From positions 1,148 through 12,396 of the forward strand of contig DLKK01000051.1 of the NCBI GenBank assembly GCA_002478955.1: 11,249 nucleotides of DNA, given 5' to 3'. Origin of the DNA: Treponema sp. UBA7590. GTDB taxonomy: Bacteria; Spirochaetota; Spirochaetia; Treponematales; Treponemataceae. This document shows, in pieces, positions 1-5,985 of this stretch (the stretch's first letter is position 1; each line of letters starts with the position of its first letter). Below the pieces are notes generated by a model, which was not told where the DNA came from, ran no database searches, and was given only the letters and a program-made list of their open reading frames with translations. A program made the position numbers and the translations under genes.

Positions 1-393
1 AACTACGATGGCGATGTTATGAGCGATATGATTGCGTCTGCGTGCGGAAGTCTTGCGATGATGACAAGCGTTCTTGTTTCTCCAAACGGTCAGTTTGAAT
101 ATGAGGCGAGCCACGGAACTGTTCAGAAGCATTATTACCGCTATCTTAAGGGTGAAAAAACTTCCACAAATCCGGTTGCGACAATTTTTGCATGGACAGG
201 TGCGCTCAAAAAACGCGGTGAGCTTGATGGGACAAAAGATTTGGTTGAATTTGCTGAAAAACTTGAAAAAGCAACTCTTTCAACAATTGAAGATGGACTT
301 ATGACAGGCGACCTTGCGGCTCTTGCAAATCCACCGGCAAAAAAAATACTGAACAGCTGGGAATTTATTGCGGAAATCAAAAGCAGACTTTAG
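1..393 (+). CDS. icd: NADP-dependent isocitrate dehydrogenase, C-terminal part (5' end outside window)
   Basis: This is the last 130 codons of isocitrate dehydrogenase, which oxidatively decarboxylates isocitrate to 2-oxoglutarate in the cytoplasm. The reading frame is open from base 1 and closes with TAG at 391–393. The frame opens with NYDGDVMSD, the Asp-rich segment that binds the divalent metal and substrate in this family. It is followed by GSLAMMTS, the HGTV segment at the NADP-binding site, and TSTNPVATIFAWT. These match the homodimeric, eukaryote-like NADP-IDH subfamily of about 400 residues, so roughly two thirds of the gene lies upstream. In an anaerobic treponeme it would supply 2-oxoglutarate for glutamate synthesis; that role is inferred. 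The gene is followed at once by a strong terminator hairpin. The family call is firm; the choice of NADP over NAD rests on the motif style only. Confidence 0.93.
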   Translation, partial: NYDGDVMSDMIASACGSLAMMTSVLVSPNGQFEYEASHGTVQKHYYRYLKGEKTSTNPVATIFAWTGALKKRGELDGTKDLVEFAEKLEKATLSTIEDGLMTGDLAALANPPAKKILNSWEFIAEIKSRL

Positions 394-422
394 ACTTTCG
401 TAAAATCAATTCTTTTTCGCAT

Positions 423-469
423 AAAAACAGCCACAGTTTTGAATCTTATTCATTTCTGTGGCTGTTTTT
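423..469. terminator. Bidirectional intrinsic terminator between icd and the 74-aa membrane protein gene
   Basis: A perfect 14-base inverted repeat (423–436 against 456–469) has GC core CAGCCACAG/CTGTGGCTG, with an A-tract on the left and a T-tract on the right. The 19-base loop holds a second small hairpin, TGAAT (440–444) against ATTCA (448–452), flanked by TTT on both sides. Each strand therefore reads as a GC stem followed by a U-run. It ends icd on the plus strand and, directly after the stop at 471–473, the convergent minus-strand gene. Confidence 0.93.
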
Positions 470-470
470 T

Positions 471-695
471 TTAGAAGTTGATAAGTCTTAAAATTTTTCC
501 TGTAAAAATCATAAGAATCAAATCAAGGAACCAGATTATATTCCATCCTAAAAAAAGACGCAAAATTCCAGCTACAAATTTTTTTTCCTGGAAACGTGTT
601 ACAAAACCGCAAATCCAGGATGTCAGTGGAATAATTGCAAGAATCACGCTGATAAACCGACCTGCACCAAAATAGTCTTTTCCTTTTTTAGCCAT
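471..695 (-). CDS. Small two-helix membrane protein of unknown function (74 aa)
   Basis: No function is recognised. The product starts MAKKGKDYFG and contains two clear hydrophobic segments, about residues 14–32 and 41–66, joined by a short basic loop (TRFQEKK). The second helix carries the unusual string GWNIIWFLDL. The protein has no signal-peptide cleavage site, so an inner-membrane hairpin with both ends on the same side is likely. The gene is judged real for three reasons: AGGAG (702–706) sits 6 bases before the ATG, a promoter-like TTGACA lies upstream, and a terminator begins directly after the TAA stop. It is monocistronic and convergent with icd. Small proteins of this general look recur in treponemes and Firmicutes as hypothetical proteins; that is recollection, not a search result. 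Confidence 0.85.
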   Translation of the reverse strand: MAKKGKDYFGAGRFISVILAIIPLTSWICGFVTRFQEKKFVAGILRLFLGWNIIWFLDLILMIFTGKILRLINF

Positions 696-722
696 TTTTT
701 GCTCCTAAAAACATGATTCTTA

Positions 723-751
723 ATTTTCTGTCAGATAATGCGATTTGTCAA
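723..751 (-). promoter_or_regulatory. Sigma-70-like promoter for the 74-aa membrane protein gene
   Basis: On the minus strand there is a perfect -35 box TTGACA (751–746), a 17-base spacer and a -10 box GAAAAT (728–723, 4 of 6 consensus). Transcription would begin near 716, giving a leader of about 20 bases that contains the AGGAG ribosome-binding site at 706–702. This conventional arrangement contrasts with the short leaders of the plus-strand genes. Confidence 0.55.
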
Positions 752-777
752 ATATTTCCTGAGATTTCTTGCTGCTG

Positions 778-806
778 TTTACAAAAAAAAACACAATTAC
801 TAAAAT
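778..806 (+). promoter_or_regulatory. Sigma-70-like promoter for dapL, nearly leaderless
   Basis: TTTACA (778–783) and TAAAAT (801–806) are separated by 17 bases, including an A-run. Each hexamer matches 5 of 6 consensus bases. The -10 box ends only 9 bases before the dapL ATG at 816, so the transcript should start at about 812–814 with almost no 5' leader. The only SD-like sequence before the ATG (AAGAG, 807–811) would then lie mostly or wholly outside the mRNA. Confidence 0.6.
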
Positions 807-815
807 AAGAGCATT

Positions 816-2039
816 ATGATTAAAAGAAATTCAGGATTCAAAAATTTGACTGCGGGATATTTGTTCCCGGAAGTAGCTCGCCGCCGCCGCGAGTATCAGG
901 AAAAAAATAAAGATGCGAAAATCATCAGTCTTAGCATAGGAAACACAACTGAACCGCTCCCGGAATTCATTGCAAAAGCAATGGCTGATTATTCAATGGC
1001 TCTTTCCACTGCGGAAGGTTATTCTGGTTATGGTGATGAGCAGGGAAATTCTGCTTTGCGCGCAAAAATTGCGGAAGTATGGTACAAAGGAATGGCAACT
1101 GCAGATGAGGTTTTTATTTCTGACGGTGCAAAATGCGATATTGCCAGAATACAGACTTTGTTCGGCTCAAAAGTGAAAGTCGCAGTCCAGGATCCTTCTT
1201 ATCCTGTTTATGTTGATGGTTCTGTAATTATTGGCGCTGCCGGAAAAAATACAGGAAAAGGTTACAAAGGTGTGACTTATATGCCTTGCGTTCCAGAAAA
1301 CAATTTCTTTCCGGAACTTTCAAAAATCAAGAAAAACAGTCTGATTTATTTCTGTTCTCCGAACAATCCGACCGGAGCTTGCGCAACAAAAGAAGATTTG
1401 AGGAAGCTTGTTGATTTTGCGAACGCAAACGGTTGTATTATTATTTATGACGCTGCCTACCGCGAATTTATCCGCGATGAAAATCTTCCGAAGACAATTT
1501 TTGAGATTGAAGGAAGCCGAACTTGCGCGATTGAAATAAATTCTTTCTCAAAGCCAGCTGGTTTTACCGGTGTTCGTCTTGGTTGGTCAATTGTGCCGAA
1601 TGAATTAAAATTTGCTGACGGAACAAGCGTGAACAAAGACTGGAACCGCGTTATGACAACTTTGTTCAACGGAGCTTCTAATGTTGCTCAGGCTGGTGGA
1701 CTTGCTTGTCTTGAACCGGAAGGAATCAAGGCAATGAAAGATGTGATTGATTATTATCTTGTTAACGCAAAAAAAATAGAAGAAACTTTAAAAGGTGAAA
1801 ACTTCAGGAAAATCGGCGTTGAAATTTATTCAACCGGAAACAGCCCTTACGTCTGGGCAAAATTTCCTGGCAAAAAAAGCTGGGATGTTTTTGACACAAT
1901 TCTAAACAAGTGCCACATAGTGACAACTCCAGGTTCTGGATTTGGTCCGAGTGGTGAAAGTTTTATCCGTTTCAGTTCGTTCGGGCACCAGAAAGATGTG
2001 AACGAGGCTTGTGAACGTCTTTCTAGGCTCGAATTTTAA
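816..2039 (+). CDS. dapL: LL-diaminopimelate aminotransferase
   Basis: This 407-residue cytoplasmic, PLP-dependent fold-type I aminotransferase is expected to convert tetrahydrodipicolinate plus glutamate directly to LL-diaminopimelate (EC 2.6.1.83). That bypasses the acylated intermediates of the DapC/D/E route. The length matches DapL (about 410). Visible motifs are the N-terminal LTAGYLFPEVARRR and IGNTTEPLP, SPNNPTG at 181–187 with the cofactor-binding Asn, and YDAAY at 211–215 with Asp212 and Tyr215. SFSKPAGFTGVRLGW follows at 243–257, with the Schiff-base Lys246 and phosphate-binding Arg254, then FIRFS with carboxylate-binding Arg385. The next in-frame Met is at residue 56, so the ATG at 816 is the only sensible start. 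It has a poor SD and a promoter almost touching it. No other lysine-pathway gene is in the window. Whether its product feeds lysine or peptidoglycan synthesis cannot be told here. Confidence 0.93.
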   Translation: MIKRNSGFKNLTAGYLFPEVARRRREYQEKNKDAKIISLSIGNTTEPLPEFIAKAMADYSMALSTAEGYSGYGDEQGNSALRAKIAEVWYKGMATADEVFISDGAKCDIARIQTLFGSKVKVAVQDPSYPVYVDGSVIIGAAGKNTGKGYKGVTYMPCVPENNFFPELSKIKKNSLIYFCSPNNPTGACATKEDLRKLVDFANANGCIIIYDAAYREFIRDENLPKTIFEIEGSRTCAIEINSFSKPAGFTGVRLGWSIVPNELKFADGTSVNKDWNRVMTTLFNGASNVAQAGGLACLEPEGIKAMKDVIDYYLVNAKKIEETLKGENFRKIGVEIYSTGNSPYVWAKFPGKKSWDVFDTILNKCHIVTTPGSGFGPSGESFIRFSSFGHQKDVNEACERLSRLEF

Positions 2040-2046
2040 TTTCAGA

Positions 2047-3264
2047 CTAGAATTGGGTTTTGTAACCGATATTTAATTTAAGCGCAGAGCCAAAATTTCC
2101 GTCTATCATGTCGGTTATTTTGGCCTGCAACATTCCGTGGATAGTTCCATTGTAAAAATTGGTTGAAATATATGGAGCTACAAGCACAGTGTAATCATCT
2201 TCAAAAAGTTCCTTTGGGTGCTTTATCAAATCTGTGAAATTCTTTTCTGGGAATGAAAGTGCGCCGTTTATTCCAAATACAAACATCTTGTTTTTTATGT
2301 AAAGGTTGTCTGTAAAAATATTTATGTTCGCGCCAAAAGTATCGTTTATAAAAATAAAATCATCAACGGTGTCCTGCGGAAGGCTGAACAACGTAAGGTG
2401 AAGCTGAAATTTTTCTGTTCTGAATCGAGGCTCGAAAAGCAAGTAGGCTGCATTCTCGTCAATTTTAGGATAGCTGTCGTCTTTTGTGAATTCAATGTCG
2501 GAAACTCCTGCCTGCATAAAAAGTGAAGTTGTGTAGCTGTTTCCAATCAGCATATTCATTCCTGCCCGCCAATAAAGCGTGTCGATTATTACAAATGCAT
2601 CCTGGCTGTCGCTTTTCTTTAACGGCATTCCGATTCCTCCTGCAAAATCAAATGTGAAAAATCTGTATACGCCGGCAAATCTTAAGTCTGAGTTGAAGCA
2701 GTAGCTGTCATCAAGTTCGTGGTTTACGTAAATGTAAAGTCCGAATGCCATTGGCTGAGTATTGAAATGGATTATGTCTGAGCCACCGACACCGAAAGTC
2801 GGGTAGATTACAGAACCTGAAAGCCCTAGCCATCCTTCTGTGATTTTTGATGCAATCGGTTGGATTCCAAACTGCCGCCTAAGAAAAATATCTGAACCAA
2901 TCGATTCGTAAGTTCCGCAGAAAAAACTTAGGTAGTTTGTGGCGTCAAAAAGCTGTCTTCTGAAAATAATTGAAAGTTCATCAATCTTAAAAGTTCCTGG
3001 AGTTTCATCAAAAATTGAATTTTCTAAAAGATCATCTGTCGCAAGGGAAAATTCAGCATGTGCAAAAATATTTTCAGAAAGACTGAACTGTCCGGAAAAA
3101 AATGACTGGAATTTCAGCTCCGGGTCAAACGAATTTTTGCTGGAAGAGCCGAAATCTGTCTTTAATCCTGCAAAGCCGCTGAAAAAAACTTCCGCAAAAG
3201 AAAATGAACTCAGCATGGCAAAAACTGCTGACATTGTTAAAAATTTTATTTTTCTGCTTGTCAT
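2047..3264 (-). CDS. Exported, probably outer-membrane beta-barrel protein of unknown function
   Basis: The protein has 405 residues from the preferred ATG. It starts with a type I signal peptide: basic MTSRKIK, a hydrophobic core FLTMSAVFAML and a likely SPase I site after SFA (about residue 24), with no lipobox cysteine. The mature part is rich in short alternating stretches with aromatic residues and glycine, such as YLSFFCGTYES, AFGLYIYVNH, FFTFDFAGGIG and ALKLNIGYKTQF. It ends in Phe, as many BAM-assembled outer-membrane barrels do. No specific family such as Msp/Tpr or OmpA is recognised, so porin or surface-protein function is inference. The frame also opens at a TTG (3274–3276), but that codon overlaps the ribosome-binding site and would put MEFI before the signal peptide. 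The gene runs convergent to dapL and divergent from cheA. Confidence 0.82.
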   Translation of the reverse strand: MTSRKIKFLTMSAVFAMLSSFSFAEVFFSGFAGLKTDFGSSSKNSFDPELKFQSFFSGQFSLSENIFAHAEFSLATDDLLENSIFDETPGTFKIDELSIIFRRQLFDATNYLSFFCGTYESIGSDIFLRRQFGIQPIASKITEGWLGLSGSVIYPTFGVGGSDIIHFNTQPMAFGLYIYVNHELDDSYCFNSDLRFAGVYRFFTFDFAGGIGMPLKKSDSQDAFVIIDTLYWRAGMNMLIGNSYTTSLFMQAGVSDIEFTKDDSYPKIDENAAYLLFEPRFRTEKFQLHLTLFSLPQDTVDDFIFINDTFGANINIFTDNLYIKNKMFVFGINGALSFPEKNFTDLIKHPKELFEDDYTVLVAPYISTNFYNGTIHGMLQAKITDMIDGNFGSALKLNIGYKTQF

Positions 3265-3270
3265 AATGAA

Positions 3271-3274
3271 CTCC
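3271..3274 (-). promoter_or_regulatory. Ribosome-binding site that fixes the ATG start of the barrel protein
   Basis: On the minus strand GGAG (3274–3271) lies 6 bases before the ATG at 3264–3262. This spacing supports the ATG over the in-frame TTG at 3276–3274, which shares bases with the SD itself. Confidence 0.75.
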
Positions 3275-3354
3275 AAAATATTTTTCCTTTCTGTTTATCG
3301 GCATTTTTTTTGCAATTCATTAGAAGATTTTGGATTTTATTCATTTTTTTACAA

Positions 3355-3370
3355 TAATACAGTAATACAG
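3355..3370. repeat. Perfect tandem duplication of TAATACAG in the barrel/cheA divergent spacer
   Basis: TAATACAG occurs at 3355–3362 and again at 3363–3370 without a gap. It lies in the 278-base spacer between the divergent barrel gene and cheA, about 90 bases upstream of the barrel start and 170 bases upstream of cheA. It could be a half-site pair for a regulator or a chance feature in AT-rich DNA. Confidence 0.5.
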
Positions 3371-3384
3371 TGAGATTAAATATC

Positions 3385-3435
3385 CTGAATGTCGAGTTTT
3401 ATAATTCAGCCTACAAATTGAATTAAAAATTCGAT
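3385..3435. repeat. Two small inverted repeats in the divergent spacer
   Basis: CTGAAT (3385–3390) faces ATTCAG (3404–3409) across 13 bases. GAATT (3420–3424) faces AATTC (3428–3432) across three A's, and the latter can be extended outward by a T·G wobble and two A/T pairs to 3417–3435. Neither is followed by a T-run, so they are not terminators. An operator role for cheA or the barrel gene is possible, but chance is not excluded. No confident barrel-gene promoter was found in this spacer. Confidence 0.35.
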
Positions 3436-3508
3436 ATTTGGGCTAATTTATTAAGGCTCCGGCAGAAAATCTAACAAAAAATTAACTTAATCTGCAATTG
3501 TAAATCTC

Positions 3509-3536
3509 TTGAATTCTTAAAAAAGTGTTATATAAT
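3509..3536 (+). promoter_or_regulatory. Promoter of the che operon, predicted leaderless
   Basis: A perfect -10 box TATAAT (3531–3536) is preceded by TTGAAT (3509–3514, 4 of 6) with a 16-base spacer. The expected start point, about 7 bases after the -10 box, falls on or next to the cheA ATG at 3543. No Shine-Dalgarno sequence exists between the box and the ATG. The pattern is sigma-70-like; no flagellar sigma-28 type motif was noticed. Confidence 0.7.
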
Positions 3537-3542
3537 TATGGT

Positions 3543-5978
3543 ATGAGTGATTATTTAGATCCAGACAACGAGGAATTGCTTAAGGATTTTTTTGCCGAGG
3601 CTGAACAGCAGGTTGAAACTCTTGAAAGCAATATTTTGGTGATTGAAAGCGATCCTTCAAACCATGAGGCTGTTGATGAAATTTTCCGTGCTGCCCACAC
3701 TTTAAAGGGTGGGTCTGCAACTGTTGAAATGAACGAACTGTCCGAATTTACTCATAAAGTAGAAGACGTCCTAGATGAGATTCGTTCTGACAGGCTTCAG
3801 GTTACAGAAGATATAATAGATATTCTCCTTACGTCGATTGACGTCATAAAAGCGATGCTGGAAGCGCGGCAAAACGGTTCTGTCTATCAGGAAGATGTTT
3901 CTGGGCTTGTTGCGAAACTTGAGTCTTATGTTCCGAAAAAAGATTCAAAGAAAAAACATTCAGCGCCACCAGCTGGCTTTGGTCCTAAACTTGAAAAGTC
4001 TGTGCCGCTTGCTGTTTCTTCTGCGCTAACTTCAAATCCTGCGAATCCGTTTAATTATCCGTCTCTTTCTGAGGAAGAATTTGAGGAACTTAAAAGTGCC
4101 TGCGAAGGAAATCAGAAGGTTTGGCGTGTCGCTGTAAAATTTGATGAGAATAATCCTATGAATTCCGTTGGTGGAATCCAGGTTTTTGCCGCTCTGAAGG
4201 CGCTCGGCAGCGTTCTTAAGACTGTTCCAGATTTTGATGCACTTTATGAAGACGAATTTTATGAATGTGTTTATTACTACCTGGCATCTGATTCAACTGC
4301 TGACAAAATTGAGGATGTTGCGTTTCTTGGCGATGTGACTGTTGCTACAGACGCGCAGGAAATTACAGGACCTGTTGCAGGAAATTCCAATGCTTCGGCA
4401 GAAAAAAATGTTGCGGCTGAGGAAAATCCTTCTGTCCAGCAGAATTCTTCGCCAGAAACTGCCGTAAAAACTGAAAAAACTGCGGATTCCCAGCCGGCTT
4501 CAGAGGCTTCGTCTGCAAAACCAGAAGAGAAAAAACAGTCGGCTCCGCTTGCGAAACCTGTTTCTCCAGTAAAAACTTCTGCCGCGAACCAACAGAATTC
4601 TGTATTGCGTGTTGATTCAAAGCGCGTTGACTATCTTTTGAATCTTGTGAGCGAGATTGTAATCACAAAGGCATCGTTCAATCAGCTTTCCGCAAATCTT
4701 ACGGCGGCTCTAGTTGATTTCAATACAAAAGAAATTCTTCACCGTGAAAAAATTCGCCAGTTTATGGATATGCTTCCTAGCTATCTTGATGATGTTCAGC
4801 ACGGAAAACCAGTTAATGAAGTACGTTCTGAAATAAACCGCGTCTTGGGCGGTCTTGCGGATGAGGCAAGCGGTGAAGACTCGAACTTAAAGTCGCTTTC
4901 AATAAAACTGCGTTCCTCAACGCAAAATCTGGGCAGAATCGCCAGTGAGCTTCAGGAAGGCGTAATGAAAATCCGAATGGTCCAGATAAATCAGATTTTC
5001 AGCAGATTTCCACGTGTTGTCCGCGATTTGCAGCGCGATTTGAACAAAAAAATCAATCTTGTTATTGAAGGTGAGGACACTGAGCTTGACAAGGCTGTTG
5101 TAGAAGATTTGCTTGATCCGATTATGCATTGTGTTCGAAATTCATGCGATCATGGAATTGAAAGTCCGGAGGTTCGTGTTGCGGCTGGAAAACCAGAAGC
5201 TGGAACTGTTTTGTTAAAGGCTTCCAACGAGGGAAATCTTATTATAATTGATATTTCTGACGACGGTGCAGGAATTGACGCTGACAAAGTCCGCAAAAAG
5301 GCGATTGAGAAAGGCATTATCCATCCGGACAAAGTTCTTTCTGAAAATGAAATCCACCAGCTTATATTTGAACCTGGTTTTTCAACTGCGGATAAAATCT
5401 CAAAGATTTCTGGTCGCGGCGTAGGCCTTGACGTTGTAAAGACAATGATTGACAAACTGAATGGAACTGTAAATGTTACTTCCCAGAAAGGCAAGGGAAC
5501 TACATTCAGCATAAGGCTTCCGCTTACTCTTGCGATTATCCAGGGACTTCTTGTCCGCGTTGGAAAAGAAATTTATTCAATTCCTATTACATCTGTGATT
5601 GAAAGCCAGAGAATTCTTCATTCAGATATAAAAACTATCGATAACTACGAGGTTTTGAACCTTAGAAATGAAGTTATCAGCGTGCTTAGACTTTCAAGAT
5701 TGTTCGGAATAAAAGAAGGCGCGCATGATGAATATTGCAATATTGTAATTGTCGGTTCAAAGGACAGAAAAGTCGGTGTTATGGTTGATTCCTTGATTGG
5801 CGAGGAAGATGTCGTAATCAAACCGTTGAAGGATCAATATACGGCTTCTCCGGGAATTGCGGGCGCATCTATTTTGGGTGATGGTTCTGTATCGTTGATT
5901 ATTGATGTAAGCCAGCTTCTTGAGCTTAGCATAAAGATGGATGCGGCTTCCCAGTCAAATATGATTGGTTCTAAGTGA
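3543..5978 (+). CDS. cheA: Chemotaxis histidine kinase CheA
   Basis: This 811-residue cytoplasmic kinase sits in receptor–CheW arrays and phosphorylates CheY. Domain order: P1/HPt at about 1–130 with phospho-acceptor His52 in AAHTLKGGSAT; a response-regulator-docking P2-like region at about 170–270; and a low-complexity Ala/Ser/Pro/Glu linker at about 271–352. Next come the P3 dimerisation region at about 353–490, the P4 ATPase at about 490–660 and the CheW-like P5 at about 660–795. P4 shows the N box HCVRNSCDHGIE (529–540), G1 DDGAGID (573–579) and G2 GRGVGLDVV (624–632). P3 carries about 55–60 extra residues (roughly 388–448) between its two core helices. The frame also opens at a GTG (3525), but that lies across the -10 box, so the ATG at 3543 is chosen. 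The TGA stop overlaps the SD of the next gene. Confidence 0.97.
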   Translation: MSDYLDPDNEELLKDFFAEAEQQVETLESNILVIESDPSNHEAVDEIFRAAHTLKGGSATVEMNELSEFTHKVEDVLDEIRSDRLQVTEDIIDILLTSIDVIKAMLEARQNGSVYQEDVSGLVAKLESYVPKKDSKKKHSAPPAGFGPKLEKSVPLAVSSALTSNPANPFNYPSLSEEEFEELKSACEGNQKVWRVAVKFDENNPMNSVGGIQVFAALKALGSVLKTVPDFDALYEDEFYECVYYYLASDSTADKIEDVAFLGDVTVATDAQEITGPVAGNSNASAEKNVAAEENPSVQQNSSPETAVKTEKTADSQPASEASSAKPEEKKQSAPLAKPVSPVKTSAANQQNSVLRVDSKRVDYLLNLVSEIVITKASFNQLSANLTAALVDFNTKEILHREKIRQFMDMLPSYLDDVQHGKPVNEVRSEINRVLGGLADEASGEDSNLKSLSIKLRSSTQNLGRIASELQEGVMKIRMVQINQIFSRFPRVVRDLQRDLNKKINLVIEGEDTELDKAVVEDLLDPIMHCVRNSCDHGIESPEVRVAAGKPEAGTVLLKASNEGNLIIIDISDDGAGIDADKVRKKAIEKGIIHPDKVLSENEIHQLIFEPGFSTADKISKISGRGVGLDVVKTMIDKLNGTVNVTSQKGKGTTFSIRLPLTLAIIQGLLVRVGKEIYSIPITSVIESQRILHSDIKTIDNYEVLNLRNEVISVLRLSRLFGIKEGAHDEYCNIVIVGSKDRKVGVMVDSLIGEEDVVIKPLKDQYTASPGIAGASILGDGSVSLIIDVSQLLELSIKMDAASQSNMIGSK

Positions 5979-5980
5979 GG
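5977..5980 (+). promoter_or_regulatory. Ribosome-binding site of the CheW fusion gene, overlapping the cheA stop
   Basis: GAGG (5977–5980) begins inside the cheA TGA stop (5976–5978) and lies 5 bases before the ATG at 5986. It fixes that ATG over the in-frame TTG at 5965, which is inside cheA. The overlap suggests translational coupling of kinase and adaptor. Confidence 0.75.
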
Positions 5981-5985
5981 TTTAT

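Noticed and set aside
2939..3373. 144-codon plus-strand open frame opposite the start of the barrel gene
   Set aside because: It overlaps the signal-peptide region of the minus-strand gene, has no SD, and runs into AT-rich spacer; treated as a chance frame.
5150..5512. 120-codon minus-strand open frame inside cheA
   Set aside because: It lies over the conserved P4 ATPase coding region and has no independent start signals.
5965..5985. TTG start for the CheW fusion inside cheA
   Set aside because: The ATG at 5986 has GAGG five bases upstream; the TTG would add residues encoded by the cheA end and the SD itself.
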